From Acetobacteraceae bacterium (GTDB taxonomy: Bacteria > Pseudomonadota > Alphaproteobacteria > Acetobacterales > Acetobacteraceae): a DNA stretch of 6,765 bases. The stretch spans positions 1-6,765 of the forward strand of contig CANHTE010000071.1 in the NCBI GenBank assembly GCA_947462945.1, given 5' to 3'. Position 1 is the first letter of the stretch, and each line of letters starts with the position of its first letter. Made by a program: the position numbers and the translations under genes. The notes beneath the pieces are model-generated. The model searched no databases. It was given only the letters and a program-made list of their open reading frames with translations, and was not told where the DNA came from. Positions 1 to 5,459 of the stretch are shown piece after piece.

Positions 1-82
1 GAATCATCCGCTTGGTGGCTTCATCGAGATAGGCGAAATTATAGGCGGCGTCGGGCGCATTGCGCGGCGGAATGGCGTTCAT
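1..82 (-). CDS. phnJ: PhnJ, carbon-phosphorus lyase core subunit (N-terminal fragment)
   Basis: Only the first 27 codons are present; the gene runs off the left edge. After a short variable start (MNAIPPRNAPDAA) the translation gives YNFAYLDEATKRMI, nearly identical to the start of E. coli PhnJ (YNFAYLDEQTKRMI). PhnJ is the radical-SAM enzyme that breaks the C-P bond of 5-phosphoribosyl 1-methylphosphonate, releasing methane and the cyclic ribose phosphate. Its Fe-S cysteines lie in the missing C-terminal part. The ATG overlaps the phnI stop in an ATGA junction, with a purine-rich GGGAG about 8 bases upstream inside phnI, so translation is probably coupled. It is the fourth gene of the phnGHIJ run. 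Confidence 0.93.
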   Translation of the reverse strand, partial: MNAIPPRNAPDAAYNFAYLDEATKRMI

Positions 83-1143
83 GCCTGCTGCTCCCAACGC
101 GCGCGGATGCTGCGGATTTTTTCCAACTCGCTCTGGAAATCCACATGGTGCGGCAGCTTCAGATGCTCGACGAAGCCGGTGGCCTCCACATTGTCGGCGT
201 GGAGCAGGACGAATTCGGCGTTTTGCGCGGGGGCGGTGATCTCCTCGCCCAATTCGCTGGCCATCAGGGCGCGGTCCACCAGGGCCATGGCCATGGCGCG
301 GCGCTCGCCATGGCCCATGGCCAGGCCATAGCCGCGGGTGAATTGCGGGGGCGTCTCGGCGCTGCCGGCGAATTGATTGACCATCTGGCACTCGGTCACG
401 GTGATGTCGCCGATGCTGATGGCGAAGCCCAGTTCGGCCGGCGCCAGCATCACCTCCACCTCACCCATGCGGAGTTCCGCGACGAAGGGATGCGCATTGC
501 CGTAGCCGCGTTGGGTGGAATAGCCGAGGCCCAGCAGAAACCCCTCATCCCCGCGCGCCAGCGATTGCAGGCGCAGGGCGCGGGGCGTGGGGAAGGGCAG
601 CGGCTCGCGCGTCAGATCGGGCGGGGGCGTGCCGTCATCGGGCGCATCGCGCGCCATCAGCCCTTCGCGCGCCAGAAGTTCGGTCACGCGCGGCATGGTG
701 GTGTGGGCGGCCTCGGCCTCCTGCGGGGCATGGCCTTCGGCTGCCAAGGCGAAATCCAGCAGGCGATGCGTGTAATCAAAGGTGGGGCCCAGCACCTGGC
801 CGCCCGGCAAATCCTTGTAGGTGGCGCTGATGCGGCGCTGCACGCGCATGGCGCCCGTATCCACCGGCTCACAAGCCGCAAAGCGGGAGAGCGTGTTGCG
901 ATAGGCGCGCAGCAGGAAGGCCGCCTCAATCAGATCACCCCGCGCCTGCTGGATGGCGAGGGCGGCAAGGCCGCGATCATGGCAACTGCCCTCCGCCATC
1001 ACCCGGTCCACAGCGAGGCCGAGTTGCTGCTCGATTTGTTCGGGCGTCAGGGCCGGGAGAGACTCATCGCCGCGCCTGCGCTCGGCCAACCACGCATGGG
1101 CGGCTTCGATCGCGGCCTCGCCGCCCTTCACCGCGACATACAT
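79..1143 (-). CDS. phnI: PhnI, C-P lyase complex nucleosidase subunit
   Basis: A 354-residue protein, the usual PhnI length. In the C-P lyase pathway PhnI, with PhnG, PhnH and PhnL, displaces adenine from ATP and attaches ribose 5-triphosphate to the phosphonate. Family blocks are seen along the whole chain: MYVAVKGGE at residues 1-9, IEQQLGLAVDRVM at 37-49, YKDLPGGQVLGPTFDYTHRL at 109-128, RGDEGFLLGLGYSTQRGYG at 197-215, FTRGYGL at 268-274, HADNVEA at 315-321 and HLKLPHHVDF at 327-336. The last block carries the conserved histidines thought to bind metal in the E. coli complex. The reading frame stays open 36 codons further upstream, but the ATG at 1143 is chosen because homology starts with MYVAVKGGE and GGAGG (1151-1155) lies 7 bases ahead of it. 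The start shares one base with the phnH stop; the end overlaps phnJ by four bases. Confidence 0.97.
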   Translation of the reverse strand: MYVAVKGGEAAIEAAHAWLAERRRGDESLPALTPEQIEQQLGLAVDRVMAEGSCHDRGLAALAIQQARGDLIEAAFLLRAYRNTLSRFAACEPVDTGAMRVQRRISATYKDLPGGQVLGPTFDYTHRLLDFALAAEGHAPQEAEAAHTTMPRVTELLAREGLMARDAPDDGTPPPDLTREPLPFPTPRALRLQSLARGDEGFLLGLGYSTQRGYGNAHPFVAELRMGEVEVMLAPAELGFAISIGDITVTECQMVNQFAGSAETPPQFTRGYGLAMGHGERRAMAMALVDRALMASELGEEITAPAQNAEFVLLHADNVEATGFVEHLKLPHHVDFQSELEKIRSIRARWEQQA

Positions 1144-1709
1144 CAGTTGCCCTCCATCAGGCGCGTGGTGCGGGGCAGCGCGGCAAGGCGGGTGCCGGCG
1201 CAGAGCACGAGATCCACGCCGCGCGGGAATTGCGCGCGATTGGCGGCCCATTGCCTGGGGAAATCATCGGGCAGGCCAGCGGCCAGCAGGCGATGTTCAT
1301 GCTCGATGCCCGGCCCGGTCAGCCGCCAGCCGGCAGCGTCATCCAGCGAACCGATCTGCAGGATCAGCGTGGCGCTGTCCTGCGGGGTTTCGTCGCTGCC
1401 TTGATGGAGCGCTGCCAAAGCGGGCATGGCGCGTGTGGCGAGCAGGAATTGCGCCTGTGCCAGGTCCACGAAGGGCGCGCCGGTGTGGAAGGCGATCCAC
1501 TCCCGCGCCTCACCCTCCGCATCGGTCCAGACGGGCGTTTCGGCATCGGCCAGGGTCAGGATGGCGGCTGCGGCGGCGGGTTGCAGGCCGGGCGGCAGAT
1601 CACGCAGCGCGGCGCATTGCTGGATGCGGCCGGGGCGGGCCATGGCGTTCATCAGGGCGGAAAAGCCTTCCTGCGCGCCGAAGACGGGGTCTGCGAAGCC
1701 GGGCCTCAT
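1143..1709 (-). CDS. phnH: PhnH, C-P lyase complex structural subunit
   Basis: A 188-residue protein, close to the 194 residues of E. coli PhnH. PhnH has a PLP-transferase-like fold without the cofactor site and is part of the soluble PhnGHIJ core complex in the cytoplasm. Matching blocks run through the protein: FSALMNAMARPG at residues 16-27, ILTLADAETPVW at 50-61, FHTGAPFV at 74-81, SATLILQIGSL at 112-122, LTGPGIE at 130-136, FPRGVDLVL at 161-169 and ALPRTTRL at 177-184. The first codon overlaps the phnG stop in an ATGA junction. No Shine-Dalgarno sequence is visible, so it probably depends on ribosomes finishing phnG. The TGA overlaps the phnI start as TGATG. Confidence 0.96.
   Translation of the reverse strand: MRPGFADPVFGAQEGFSALMNAMARPGRIQQCAALRDLPPGLQPAAAAAILTLADAETPVWTDAEGEAREWIAFHTGAPFVDLAQAQFLLATRAMPALAALHQGSDETPQDSATLILQIGSLDDAAGWRLTGPGIEHEHRLLAAGLPDDFPRQWAANRAQFPRGVDLVLCAGTRLAALPRTTRLMEGN
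1151..1155 (-). promoter_or_regulatory. Ribosome binding site fixing the phnI start
   Basis: The minus strand reads GGAGG followed by a 7-base spacer and the ATG of phnI. It lies inside the last codons of phnH. It decides between the ATG at 1143 and longer in-frame starts up to 1251, which lack family homology. Confidence 0.75.
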
Positions 1710-2140
1710 CGCATGGTCGCCAGGGTGGCGAAGCGCACTTCGGTGGCGGCGGCGCGGCGGGCGGTCAGGGCCGCGGCGGCTTGCTGGCGCCGGTGCAGGG
1801 GTGTGACGACCGCGTTCAAAAGGACCTCATGCCAATCGGGCTGTTGCAGGCAGGCATCGAGCACGGCCGCCAGCTCCGCCGCCCGGCGATCCCGTCCCAG
1901 GCGCCAGCAATGGCCGAGCGTGCCGCCCGCAATGGTGACGGAGCATCGGGTGATGGTTGCCTCGCCCAGGTTGAACGCCGCGCCATCGCCGCCCGCACGG
2001 CCGCGCAGCATGGTCAGGCCGATTTCGGGGCCACGGATGGTGCGATGGGCGGGGAGTGGCGGCATCGCTGCCAATTCGGCGGCGATTTCGTCGGCGGTGG
2101 CGCGGGCGAGGGCGGCCATCCATTCGGGGCGTGTCATCAT
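1706..2140 (-). CDS. phnG: PhnG, C-P lyase complex subunit
   Basis: A 144-residue protein, near the 150 residues of E. coli PhnG. PhnG forms the core complex with PhnH, PhnI and PhnJ and is needed for the PhnI nucleosidase step. Recognisable blocks are RGPEIGLTMLRGRAGGDGAAF (residues 36-56, read in the same place as RAAETGLVQIQARMGGTGERF in E. coli), then EATITR at 60-65, GTLGHCW at 73-79, LGRDRRAAELAAVLDA at 81-96 and TEVRFATLATMR at the C-terminus. Two ATGs stand in tandem (2140 and 2137). An in-frame TAG 15 bases upstream of the first ATG rules out a much longer start. No Shine-Dalgarno sequence precedes either ATG: the bases just upstream are the GTCTAGAC palindrome and CCA. It is the first gene of the minus-strand operon. 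Confidence 0.95.
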   Translation of the reverse strand: MMTRPEWMAALARATADEIAAELAAMPPLPAHRTIRGPEIGLTMLRGRAGGDGAAFNLGEATITRCSVTIAGGTLGHCWRLGRDRRAAELAAVLDACLQQPDWHEVLLNAVVTPLHRRQQAAAALTARRAAATEVRFATLATMR

Positions 2141-2142
2141 TG

Positions 2143-2150
2143 GTCTAGAC
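2143..2150. promoter_or_regulatory. Probable PhnF operator (GTCTAGAC palindrome)
   Basis: GTCTAGAC is a perfect 8-base palindrome in the phnG-phnF spacer, three bases from the phnG ATG. It fits GT-N-TA-N-AC, the known half-site pattern of the HutC branch of GntR regulators, to which PhnF belongs. With flanks it reads TGGTCTAGACAG, which resembles, as I recall it, the mycobacterial PhnF site TGGTATAGACCA. It would cover the predicted start of phnG transcription and the -35 of the phnF promoter, so binding could shut down both directions. The pairing with PhnF is inference. Confidence 0.62.
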
Positions 2151-2175
2151 AGCTATACGTCTGTCTGCCTATGGT
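2146..2175 (+). promoter_or_regulatory. Candidate sigma-70 promoter for phnF-phnM
   Basis: TAGACA (2146-2151) followed after 18 bases by TATGGT (2170-2175) matches the -35 and -10 consensus at five and four of six positions. The -35 overlaps the right half of the GTCTAGAC palindrome, which would allow PhnF to repress itself. Transcription would start near 2182, leaving a leader of about 25 bases before the phnF TTG. Confidence 0.4.
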
Positions 2176-2178
2176 CAA
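2152..2178 (-). promoter_or_regulatory. Candidate sigma-70 promoter for phnGHIJ
   Basis: On the minus strand TTGACC (2178-2173) is followed after 15 bases by TATAGC (2157-2152). The -35 matches the consensus at five of six positions and the -10 at four of six; the spacer is two bases shorter than ideal. Transcription would start near 2145, inside the palindrome and only a few bases before the phnG ATG. The call rests on position and motif only. Confidence 0.42.
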
Positions 2179-2194
2179 CCCGTTCTAGCCCCTC

Positions 2195-2199
2195 AGGAG
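2195..2199 (+). promoter_or_regulatory. Ribosome binding site supporting the TTG start of phnF
   Basis: AGGAG lies 7 bases before the TTG at 2207, an ideal distance. No ATG is available in frame near the expected N-terminus; the nearest alternative is a GTG at 2222, which would be about 22 bases away from this site. It therefore supports a rare TTG start. Confidence 0.7.
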
Positions 2200-2206
2200 T
2201 GCCGGC

Positions 2207-2959
2207 TTGGTTGAAACTTCCGTGACGATCGAAAGCGCTCCCTTGGACCGTGGCGCAGGCGTGGCCCTGTGGCGCCAGATTGGCGCGGCGATTGAGGCCG
2301 CGATCCGCCAGGGCCATCACGCGCCGGGTCAGCGCCTGCCCACCGAGGCCGAGTTGGCGCAGAGCTTCCGCGTCAACCGCCACACCATCCGCCGCGCCAT
2401 GGAGGAGCTGGAGTCGCGCGGGATGGTGCGCGTCGAGCAAGGGCGCGGCAGTTTCGTGGCGGAGGATGTGCTGGATTACCCGCTGAATGCCCGCACACGC
2501 TTCAGCGAGATCATCCGCGCGCAGAATCGCGAGCCCGCCGGGCGCTTGCTGCGCCTGACTGAAACCATAGCCGAGCCACGCATCGCGGAATTGCTGGAGA
2601 TGCGGCGCGGCCGCACCGTCATTCTGGCCGAGCGCCTGGCCATGGCAGATGGCAGGCCGGTGGCGCTGGGTGCGCACCATTTCCCGGCCCATCGCTTCCC
2701 GACGATCATGGCGCTCCTGCAGGAAAGCCCCTCGATCACTTTGGCTTTGGCCGCCTGCGGCGTGCCGGATTACCGCCGCCGCATCACGCGCATCACCGCC
2801 CGCATGCCCAGTGCGGAGGAGGCTGAGGTGCTTCAGCAATCGCGCAGCCGGCCCGTGCTGATCAGTGAGGCGGTGAATGTGGATGGGGCCGGCAGGCCGG
2901 TGGATGCAACGGTGACGCGCTATGCGGCCGGGCGCACGCAAATGGTGGTGGAGTCTTGA
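2207..2959 (+). CDS. phnF: PhnF, GntR/HutC-type transcription regulator of the phn genes
   Basis: A 250-residue cytoplasmic DNA-binding protein. Residues about 19-88 are a GntR winged helix-turn-helix: LWRQIGAAIEAAI, then PGQRLPTEAELAQSFRVNRH (40-59), TIRRAMEELESRGMVRVEQG and the wing GRGSFV (79-84). Residues about 106-245 match the UTRA ligand-binding domain, with LLEMRRGRTVILAERLAMAD, the middle block HHFPAHRFP, and the closing PVDATVTRYAAGRTQMVVE. UTRA domains bind small ligands; here a phosphonate or pathway intermediate is plausible but not shown by sequence. The start is TTG, chosen for its well-placed AGGAG. The gene is divergent from phnG across 66 bases and is followed by phnM after 2 bases. 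It probably represses both arms through the palindrome at 2143-2150; whether it acts as repressor or activator is inferred from the family. Confidence 0.92.
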   Translation: MVETSVTIESAPLDRGAGVALWRQIGAAIEAAIRQGHHAPGQRLPTEAELAQSFRVNRHTIRRAMEELESRGMVRVEQGRGSFVAEDVLDYPLNARTRFSEIIRAQNREPAGRLLRLTETIAEPRIAELLEMRRGRTVILAERLAMADGRPVALGAHHFPAHRFPTIMALLQESPSITLALAACGVPDYRRRITRITARMPSAEEAEVLQQSRSRPVLISEAVNVDGAGRPVDATVTRYAAGRTQMVVES

Positions 2960-2961
2960 AC

Positions 2962-4095
2962 ATGTCCTGGAACATCACGGGCGGCCAGGTGCTGCGGGAG
3001 GGCCGCCTGCAGCCCGGTTCTGTGACGCTGGCCGACGGGCTGATTGTGCCCGCAGCGCCCGGCGCCATGGGTTTCGATGCCTCGGGCCTGATGGTCCTGC
3101 CGGGCATCGTGGATATTCACGGCGATGCGCATGAGCGCGCGCTGCAACCCCGCCCGAATGTGGATTTCCCGGCCGGCTTCGCGCTGCGGGATGCGGCTGC
3201 GCAATGCCTCGGCTCAGGCATCACCACGGCCTATCTGGGCGTGACCCTCTCATGGGAGCCGGGGCTGCGTTCGCTGCCATCCTTCCTGGCCACGCTGGAG
3301 GCGTTGCAAACCCCACCGCCTGGGCCAGATCTGCGGGTGCATCTGCGCTTTGAGGCCGACAATTTCGCGGCCGAACCTGCAGCCCTGGCGGCCATCGCGG
3401 CGGGGCAGGTGCATCTGCTCGGCTTCAATGACCACACCCCCGGCATCGTGAAGAAGCTGAACAACCCGAAGGAGCTCGGCAAATACGCCGGCCGCGCGGG
3501 CGTGAGTGAGGAGGAGATGATCGCCCTCGCCCACGCCGCCTTCAACCGCCGTGCCGAGGTTCCGGCGATGCGCGGCCGCCTGGCCGAAGCGGCGCGACAG
3601 GCGGGCATCCCCATGCTCAGCCATGATGACGCGACGCTGGAGGACCGCGCCCTGTTCCGCGCCCTGGGTGCTGGCATCTGCGAATTCCCGATGGCCGAAA
3701 TGGTGGCGCAGGATGCCCGCGCGGCGGGTGAGGCCGTGGTGATGGGCGCGCCCAATGTGGTGCGCGGGGGCAGCCACCTCGGCTGGGCCAGTGCGGCCCC
3801 CCTGGCCGAGCGCGGCCTGGTGACGGTGCTGGCGAGTGATTACCACTGGCCGGCCCTTCTGGCGGCCCCTTTTCGCATGGTGGAGCGCGGCGTTCTGGAT
3901 CTGGCACAGAGCTGGGCGCTGGTTTCCAGCAATCCTGCGCATGCGCTGGGCCTCATGGACCGCGGGCGTATCGCCGAAGGGCTGCGCGGCGATTTGACCC
4001 TGACCACGCCGGAGGGCGCGCTGGCGGCCGTGTTCAGCCAAGGCGAGCTGGCCTGGGTGGCGCCGGGCGTGGGCAGGCGCCTTCGGGGGTCTTGA
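2962..4095 (+). CDS. phnM: PhnM, ribose 1-methylphosphonate 5-triphosphate diphosphatase
   Basis: A 377-residue amidohydrolase-superfamily protein (E. coli PhnM has 378). It hydrolyses alpha-D-ribose 1-methylphosphonate 5-triphosphate to the 5-phosphate and pyrophosphate, making the PhnJ substrate. The metal-site motif is VLPGIVDIHGDAHERALQPR (45-64), with H53-x-D55 where E. coli has HTD, followed by PNVDFP. Further blocks are SGITTAYLGV (85-94), VHLRFE (126-131), GFNDHTPG (154-161), LSHDDAT (219-225) with H221, MGAPNVVRGGSHLGW (261-275) and LASDYHWPALL (290-300) with D293. The ATG at 2962 is preferred over an in-frame TTG at 2956 because GGAG (2950-2953) is 8 bases from the ATG but only 2 from the TTG. 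It is co-directional with phnF, 2 bases apart. No phnN or phnP follows; the next gene is convergent. Confidence 0.95.
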   Translation: MSWNITGGQVLREGRLQPGSVTLADGLIVPAAPGAMGFDASGLMVLPGIVDIHGDAHERALQPRPNVDFPAGFALRDAAAQCLGSGITTAYLGVTLSWEPGLRSLPSFLATLEALQTPPPGPDLRVHLRFEADNFAAEPAALAAIAAGQVHLLGFNDHTPGIVKKLNNPKELGKYAGRAGVSEEEMIALAHAAFNRRAEVPAMRGRLAEAARQAGIPMLSHDDATLEDRALFRALGAGICEFPMAEMVAQDARAAGEAVVMGAPNVVRGGSHLGWASAAPLAERGLVTVLASDYHWPALLAAPFRMVERGVLDLAQSWALVSSNPAHALGLMDRGRIAEGLRGDLTLTTPEGALAAVFSQGELAWVAPGVGRRLRGS

Positions 4096-4185
4096 TGGCG
4101 GTAAGGCGTCGCCCGCACGCTCACTGACGGCCTGGCGCGCCACGGGGTCCGCGCGCAGGGTGAGCAGCAGCCAGCCAATCGCGCT

Positions 4186-4872
4186 TCACAGAAGAGTGCC
4201 CTGTCGCTCGCCGGCTTCCGGCATTCCATCCTGCTTCCCGCCCCTTGCAACCACGAACAGCGCCCCATCCGGCAGGGGTCTTTGCAGCAGCAGGGCCTCA
4301 GGGGCGGGCGCCGTGACCCACTGATCCACTTCCTCCCGCGTGGTGAGGATCGCCGGCATCGCCTTGGGGTGAATGGCCCCGACCTCGGCGTTGGGCTCCG
4401 TGGTCAGGAAGGCGAAGAGGTCGTTGGTGGTTTCGCCCTCCTTCAGCTTTCGTACGGCCGTCCATCTGGTCCAGACGCCGGCGAAAAAGGCGAGGGGCCG
4501 GTCTTGCGCCAGGGCGAACCAGACCGGCCGGCGGGACCCGTCCGGCAGAACCTCGTGCTCGCTGAAGCTGGTGAGCGGCACGACGCACCGGCTTTCAACG
4601 CCGAGCCACCGGCGCCAATGGGGCGAGTTGGCATTGCGGAGATTCGTGATCCCGCCATCCGTCTTTTTGCCCTTGAGCGCGAAAGCGGGCGAGGGCATCC
4701 CCCAGCGCGCCATCACCAGCTCCCGCCCATCAGCTCCGTTGCGCACAATCGGCGCTGGATAATCGGGGAAAATGCCGGGCAGCGGCGGCAAGTTGCCCAC
4801 ACCATCCCGCATCGCGCGTGTGAACTCGCGGATCGCCTGCTGGCTGGAGGTCATGGAGTAGAGGTTGCACAT
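4186..4872 (-). CDS. SRAP-family protein (YedK/HMCES type), abasic-site crosslinking
   Basis: A 228-residue protein of SRAP family length. SRAP proteins form a thiazolidine link between their N-terminal cysteine and abasic sites in single-stranded DNA, shielding them during replication. The start at 4872 puts the required Cys at position 2 (MCNLYS), exposed after Met removal. A longer in-frame start at 4893 would bury it, and GGAAGG (4881-4886) lies 8 bases before the chosen ATG. Other active-site residues fit: N77 in ITNLRNANS (75-83), E105 in SFSEHE (102-107) and H168 in HPKAMPAIL (168-176). ARWGMPSP (55-62) and FFAGVWTRW (129-137) are family blocks. The NLRNANS stretch replaces the more common NARSET. 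No LexA box (GTTC-N7-GTTC or GAAC-N7-GAAC) was seen upstream, so SOS control is not supported. The gene converges on phnM with 90 bases between and is unrelated to phosphonate use. Confidence 0.93.
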   Translation of the reverse strand: MCNLYSMTSSQQAIREFTRAMRDGVGNLPPLPGIFPDYPAPIVRNGADGRELVMARWGMPSPAFALKGKKTDGGITNLRNANSPHWRRWLGVESRCVVPLTSFSEHEVLPDGSRRPVWFALAQDRPLAFFAGVWTRWTAVRKLKEGETTNDLFAFLTTEPNAEVGAIHPKAMPAILTTREEVDQWVTAPAPEALLLQRPLPDGALFVVARGGKQDGMPEAGERQGTLL

Positions 4873-4900
4873 AGGCCCACCCTTCCGCGGCACTTCAGCC

Positions 4901-4931
4901 GAGATAACCGGGAAACGCCTGGCCGGGTCAA
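4901..4931 (-). promoter_or_regulatory. Candidate promoter of the SRAP gene
   Basis: The minus strand has TTGACC (4931-4926), a five-of-six -35 match, and a poor -10 in the stretch TTATCTC (4907-4901) about 18-19 bases later. Transcription would begin about 20-25 bases before the ATG. The weak -10 makes this tentative. The rest of the stretch up to the tRNA-Asn gene (4932-5092) shows no gene or convincing motif. Confidence 0.33.
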
Positions 4932-5092
4932 AAGTGGCGGCGTCACTGGGCGTGGCGGTGCAACTCGGGCGTCGCGGTGTTGCCGTGACGAGACAGCCAT
5001 GGAGCCGTCATCAGCAGGGCAGGTGCCAACCGGACATTCATGGATGGACCGGGACCAAACGGCCTGAGGACGCCAATTTGTCTGTTGAGGAA

Positions 5093-5167
5093 TGGCTCCG
5101 GCGGTAGGATTCGAACCTACGACCAACGGATTAACAGTCCGCTGCGCTACCGCTGCGCCACGCCGGA
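5093..5167 (-). tRNA. tRNA-Asn (anticodon GTT)
   Basis: The minus strand folds into a full cloverleaf. The acceptor arms are TCCGGCG (5167-5161) and CGCCGGA (5103-5097). The D arm is GCGC-AGCGGTA-GCGC. The anticodon arm is GCGGA-CTGTTAA-TCCGT, with anticodon GTT at 5135-5133. The T arm is GTAGG-TTCGAAT-CCTAC. The discriminator base is G and the CCA end is encoded (5095-5093). The GTT anticodon reads the Asn codons AAC and AAT. Confidence 0.97.
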
Positions 5168-5183
5168 TCATCGTGCGGGGGAG

Positions 5184-5212
5184 CCTCTAGCAGGGCATCG
5201 GGGGGAGCGCAA
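5184..5212 (-). promoter_or_regulatory. Candidate promoter of tRNA-Asn
   Basis: The minus strand carries TTGCGC (5212-5207), a 17-base spacer and TAGAGG (5189-5184), ending 16 bases before the tRNA. GCTAGAGG resembles the Caulobacter-type -10 GCTANAWC more than TATAAT. The two tRNA genes could also be transcribed together from the tRNA-Cys promoter, since only 111 bases separate them and no terminator with a T-tract is seen between them. Confidence 0.35.
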
Positions 5213-5278
5213 CAGCCCCGCCCGGGACAGCGCCGTGGCGTCTGCATCTCGGCAAGGGCGCCATGAATTGAGGGAAGT

Positions 5279-5352
5279 TGGAGGTCCGGGGCGGAATTGA
5301 ACCGCCGTAGCAGGTTTTGCAGACCTGTGCCTAACCACTCGGCCACCGGACC
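5279..5352 (-). tRNA. tRNA-Cys (anticodon GCA)
   Basis: The minus strand forms a cloverleaf. The acceptor arms are GGTCCGG (5352-5346) and CCGGACC (5289-5283). The anticodon arm is CAGGT-CTGCAAA-ACCTG, with anticodon GCA at 5320-5318. The T arm is GGCGG-TTCAATT-CCGCC. The discriminator base is T and CCA is encoded (5281-5279). The GCA anticodon reads UGC and UGU. The T-loop has TTCAATT rather than TTCGAAT, a normal variation. Confidence 0.97.
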
Positions 5353-5364
5353 CTGATGCGATGC

Positions 5365-5393
5365 TGTATCGGGCCGCATGGGCGCCCGGTCAA
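5365..5393 (-). promoter_or_regulatory. Candidate promoter of tRNA-Cys
   Basis: The minus strand has TTGACC (5393-5388), a 17-base spacer and GATACA (5370-5365), ending 12 bases before the mature tRNA 5' end. The -35 and spacing are good and the -10 is weak. It lies back to back with the upstream region of the PCMT-like gene. Confidence 0.5.
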
Positions 5394-5402
5394 GGCACGT
5401 GC

Positions 5403-5431
5403 TTTCCGGCGGAAGTGGGGCGGCCTATAAA
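5403..5431 (+). promoter_or_regulatory. Candidate promoter of the PCMT-like gene
   Basis: TATAAA (5426-5431) is a good -10; the -35 at 17 bases, TTTCCG (5403-5408), is weak. Transcription would start near 5438, about 20 bases before the ATG. It is the only clear plus-strand -10 between tRNA-Cys and the coding region. Confidence 0.35.
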
Positions 5432-5448
5432 GCGATCCATCGCCGGCC

Positions 5449-5453
5449 AGGAG
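5449..5453 (+). promoter_or_regulatory. Ribosome binding site of the PCMT-like gene
   Basis: AGGAG lies 6 bases before the ATG at 5460. It rejects the longer in-frame ATG at 5361, whose extra 33 codons overlie the tRNA-Cys promoter and carry no family homology, and disfavours the next ATG at 5469. Confidence 0.65.
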
Positions 5454-5459
5454 ATCAGG

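Noticed and set aside
145..1404. 419-codon plus-strand open frame opposite phnI and phnH
   Set aside because: It is antisense to genes with full-length family homology; its translation is biased to Gln, His and Gly as expected from a high-GC shadow frame, and it has no recognisable domain.
953..2225. Two long plus-strand open frames (953-2188 and 1230-2225) opposite phnG, phnH and phnI
   Set aside because: They overlap each other and three confirmed genes, are rich in Arg and Ala, and show no family motifs.
2153..2941. 262-codon minus-strand frame opposite phnF
   Set aside because: Shadow of phnF; no homology and the strand lacks a ribosome binding site at its start.
4095..4127. Ten-codon open frame starting with the ATG that overlaps the phnM stop
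   Set aside because: Too short, without ribosome binding site evidence or any recognisable peptide; the overlap alone is not enough.
3250..4143. 297-codon minus-strand frame opposite phnM
   Set aside because: Antisense to a gene with conserved active-site motifs throughout; the translation is typical high-GC shadow sequence.
4941..4990. Inverted repeat CGTCAC / GTGACG upstream of the SRAP gene
   Set aside because: The arms are only 6 bases and 38 bases apart, which is expected by chance in GC-rich DNA.
4282..5067. 261-codon plus-strand frame opposite the SRAP gene
   Set aside because: Antisense to a recognised SRAP protein; no motif of its own.
5093..5352. tRNA genes as attachment site of an integrated element
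   Set aside because: tRNA-Asn and similar genes are common integration targets, but no integrase, no repeated 3' tRNA end and no foreign-looking genes are present in the window.
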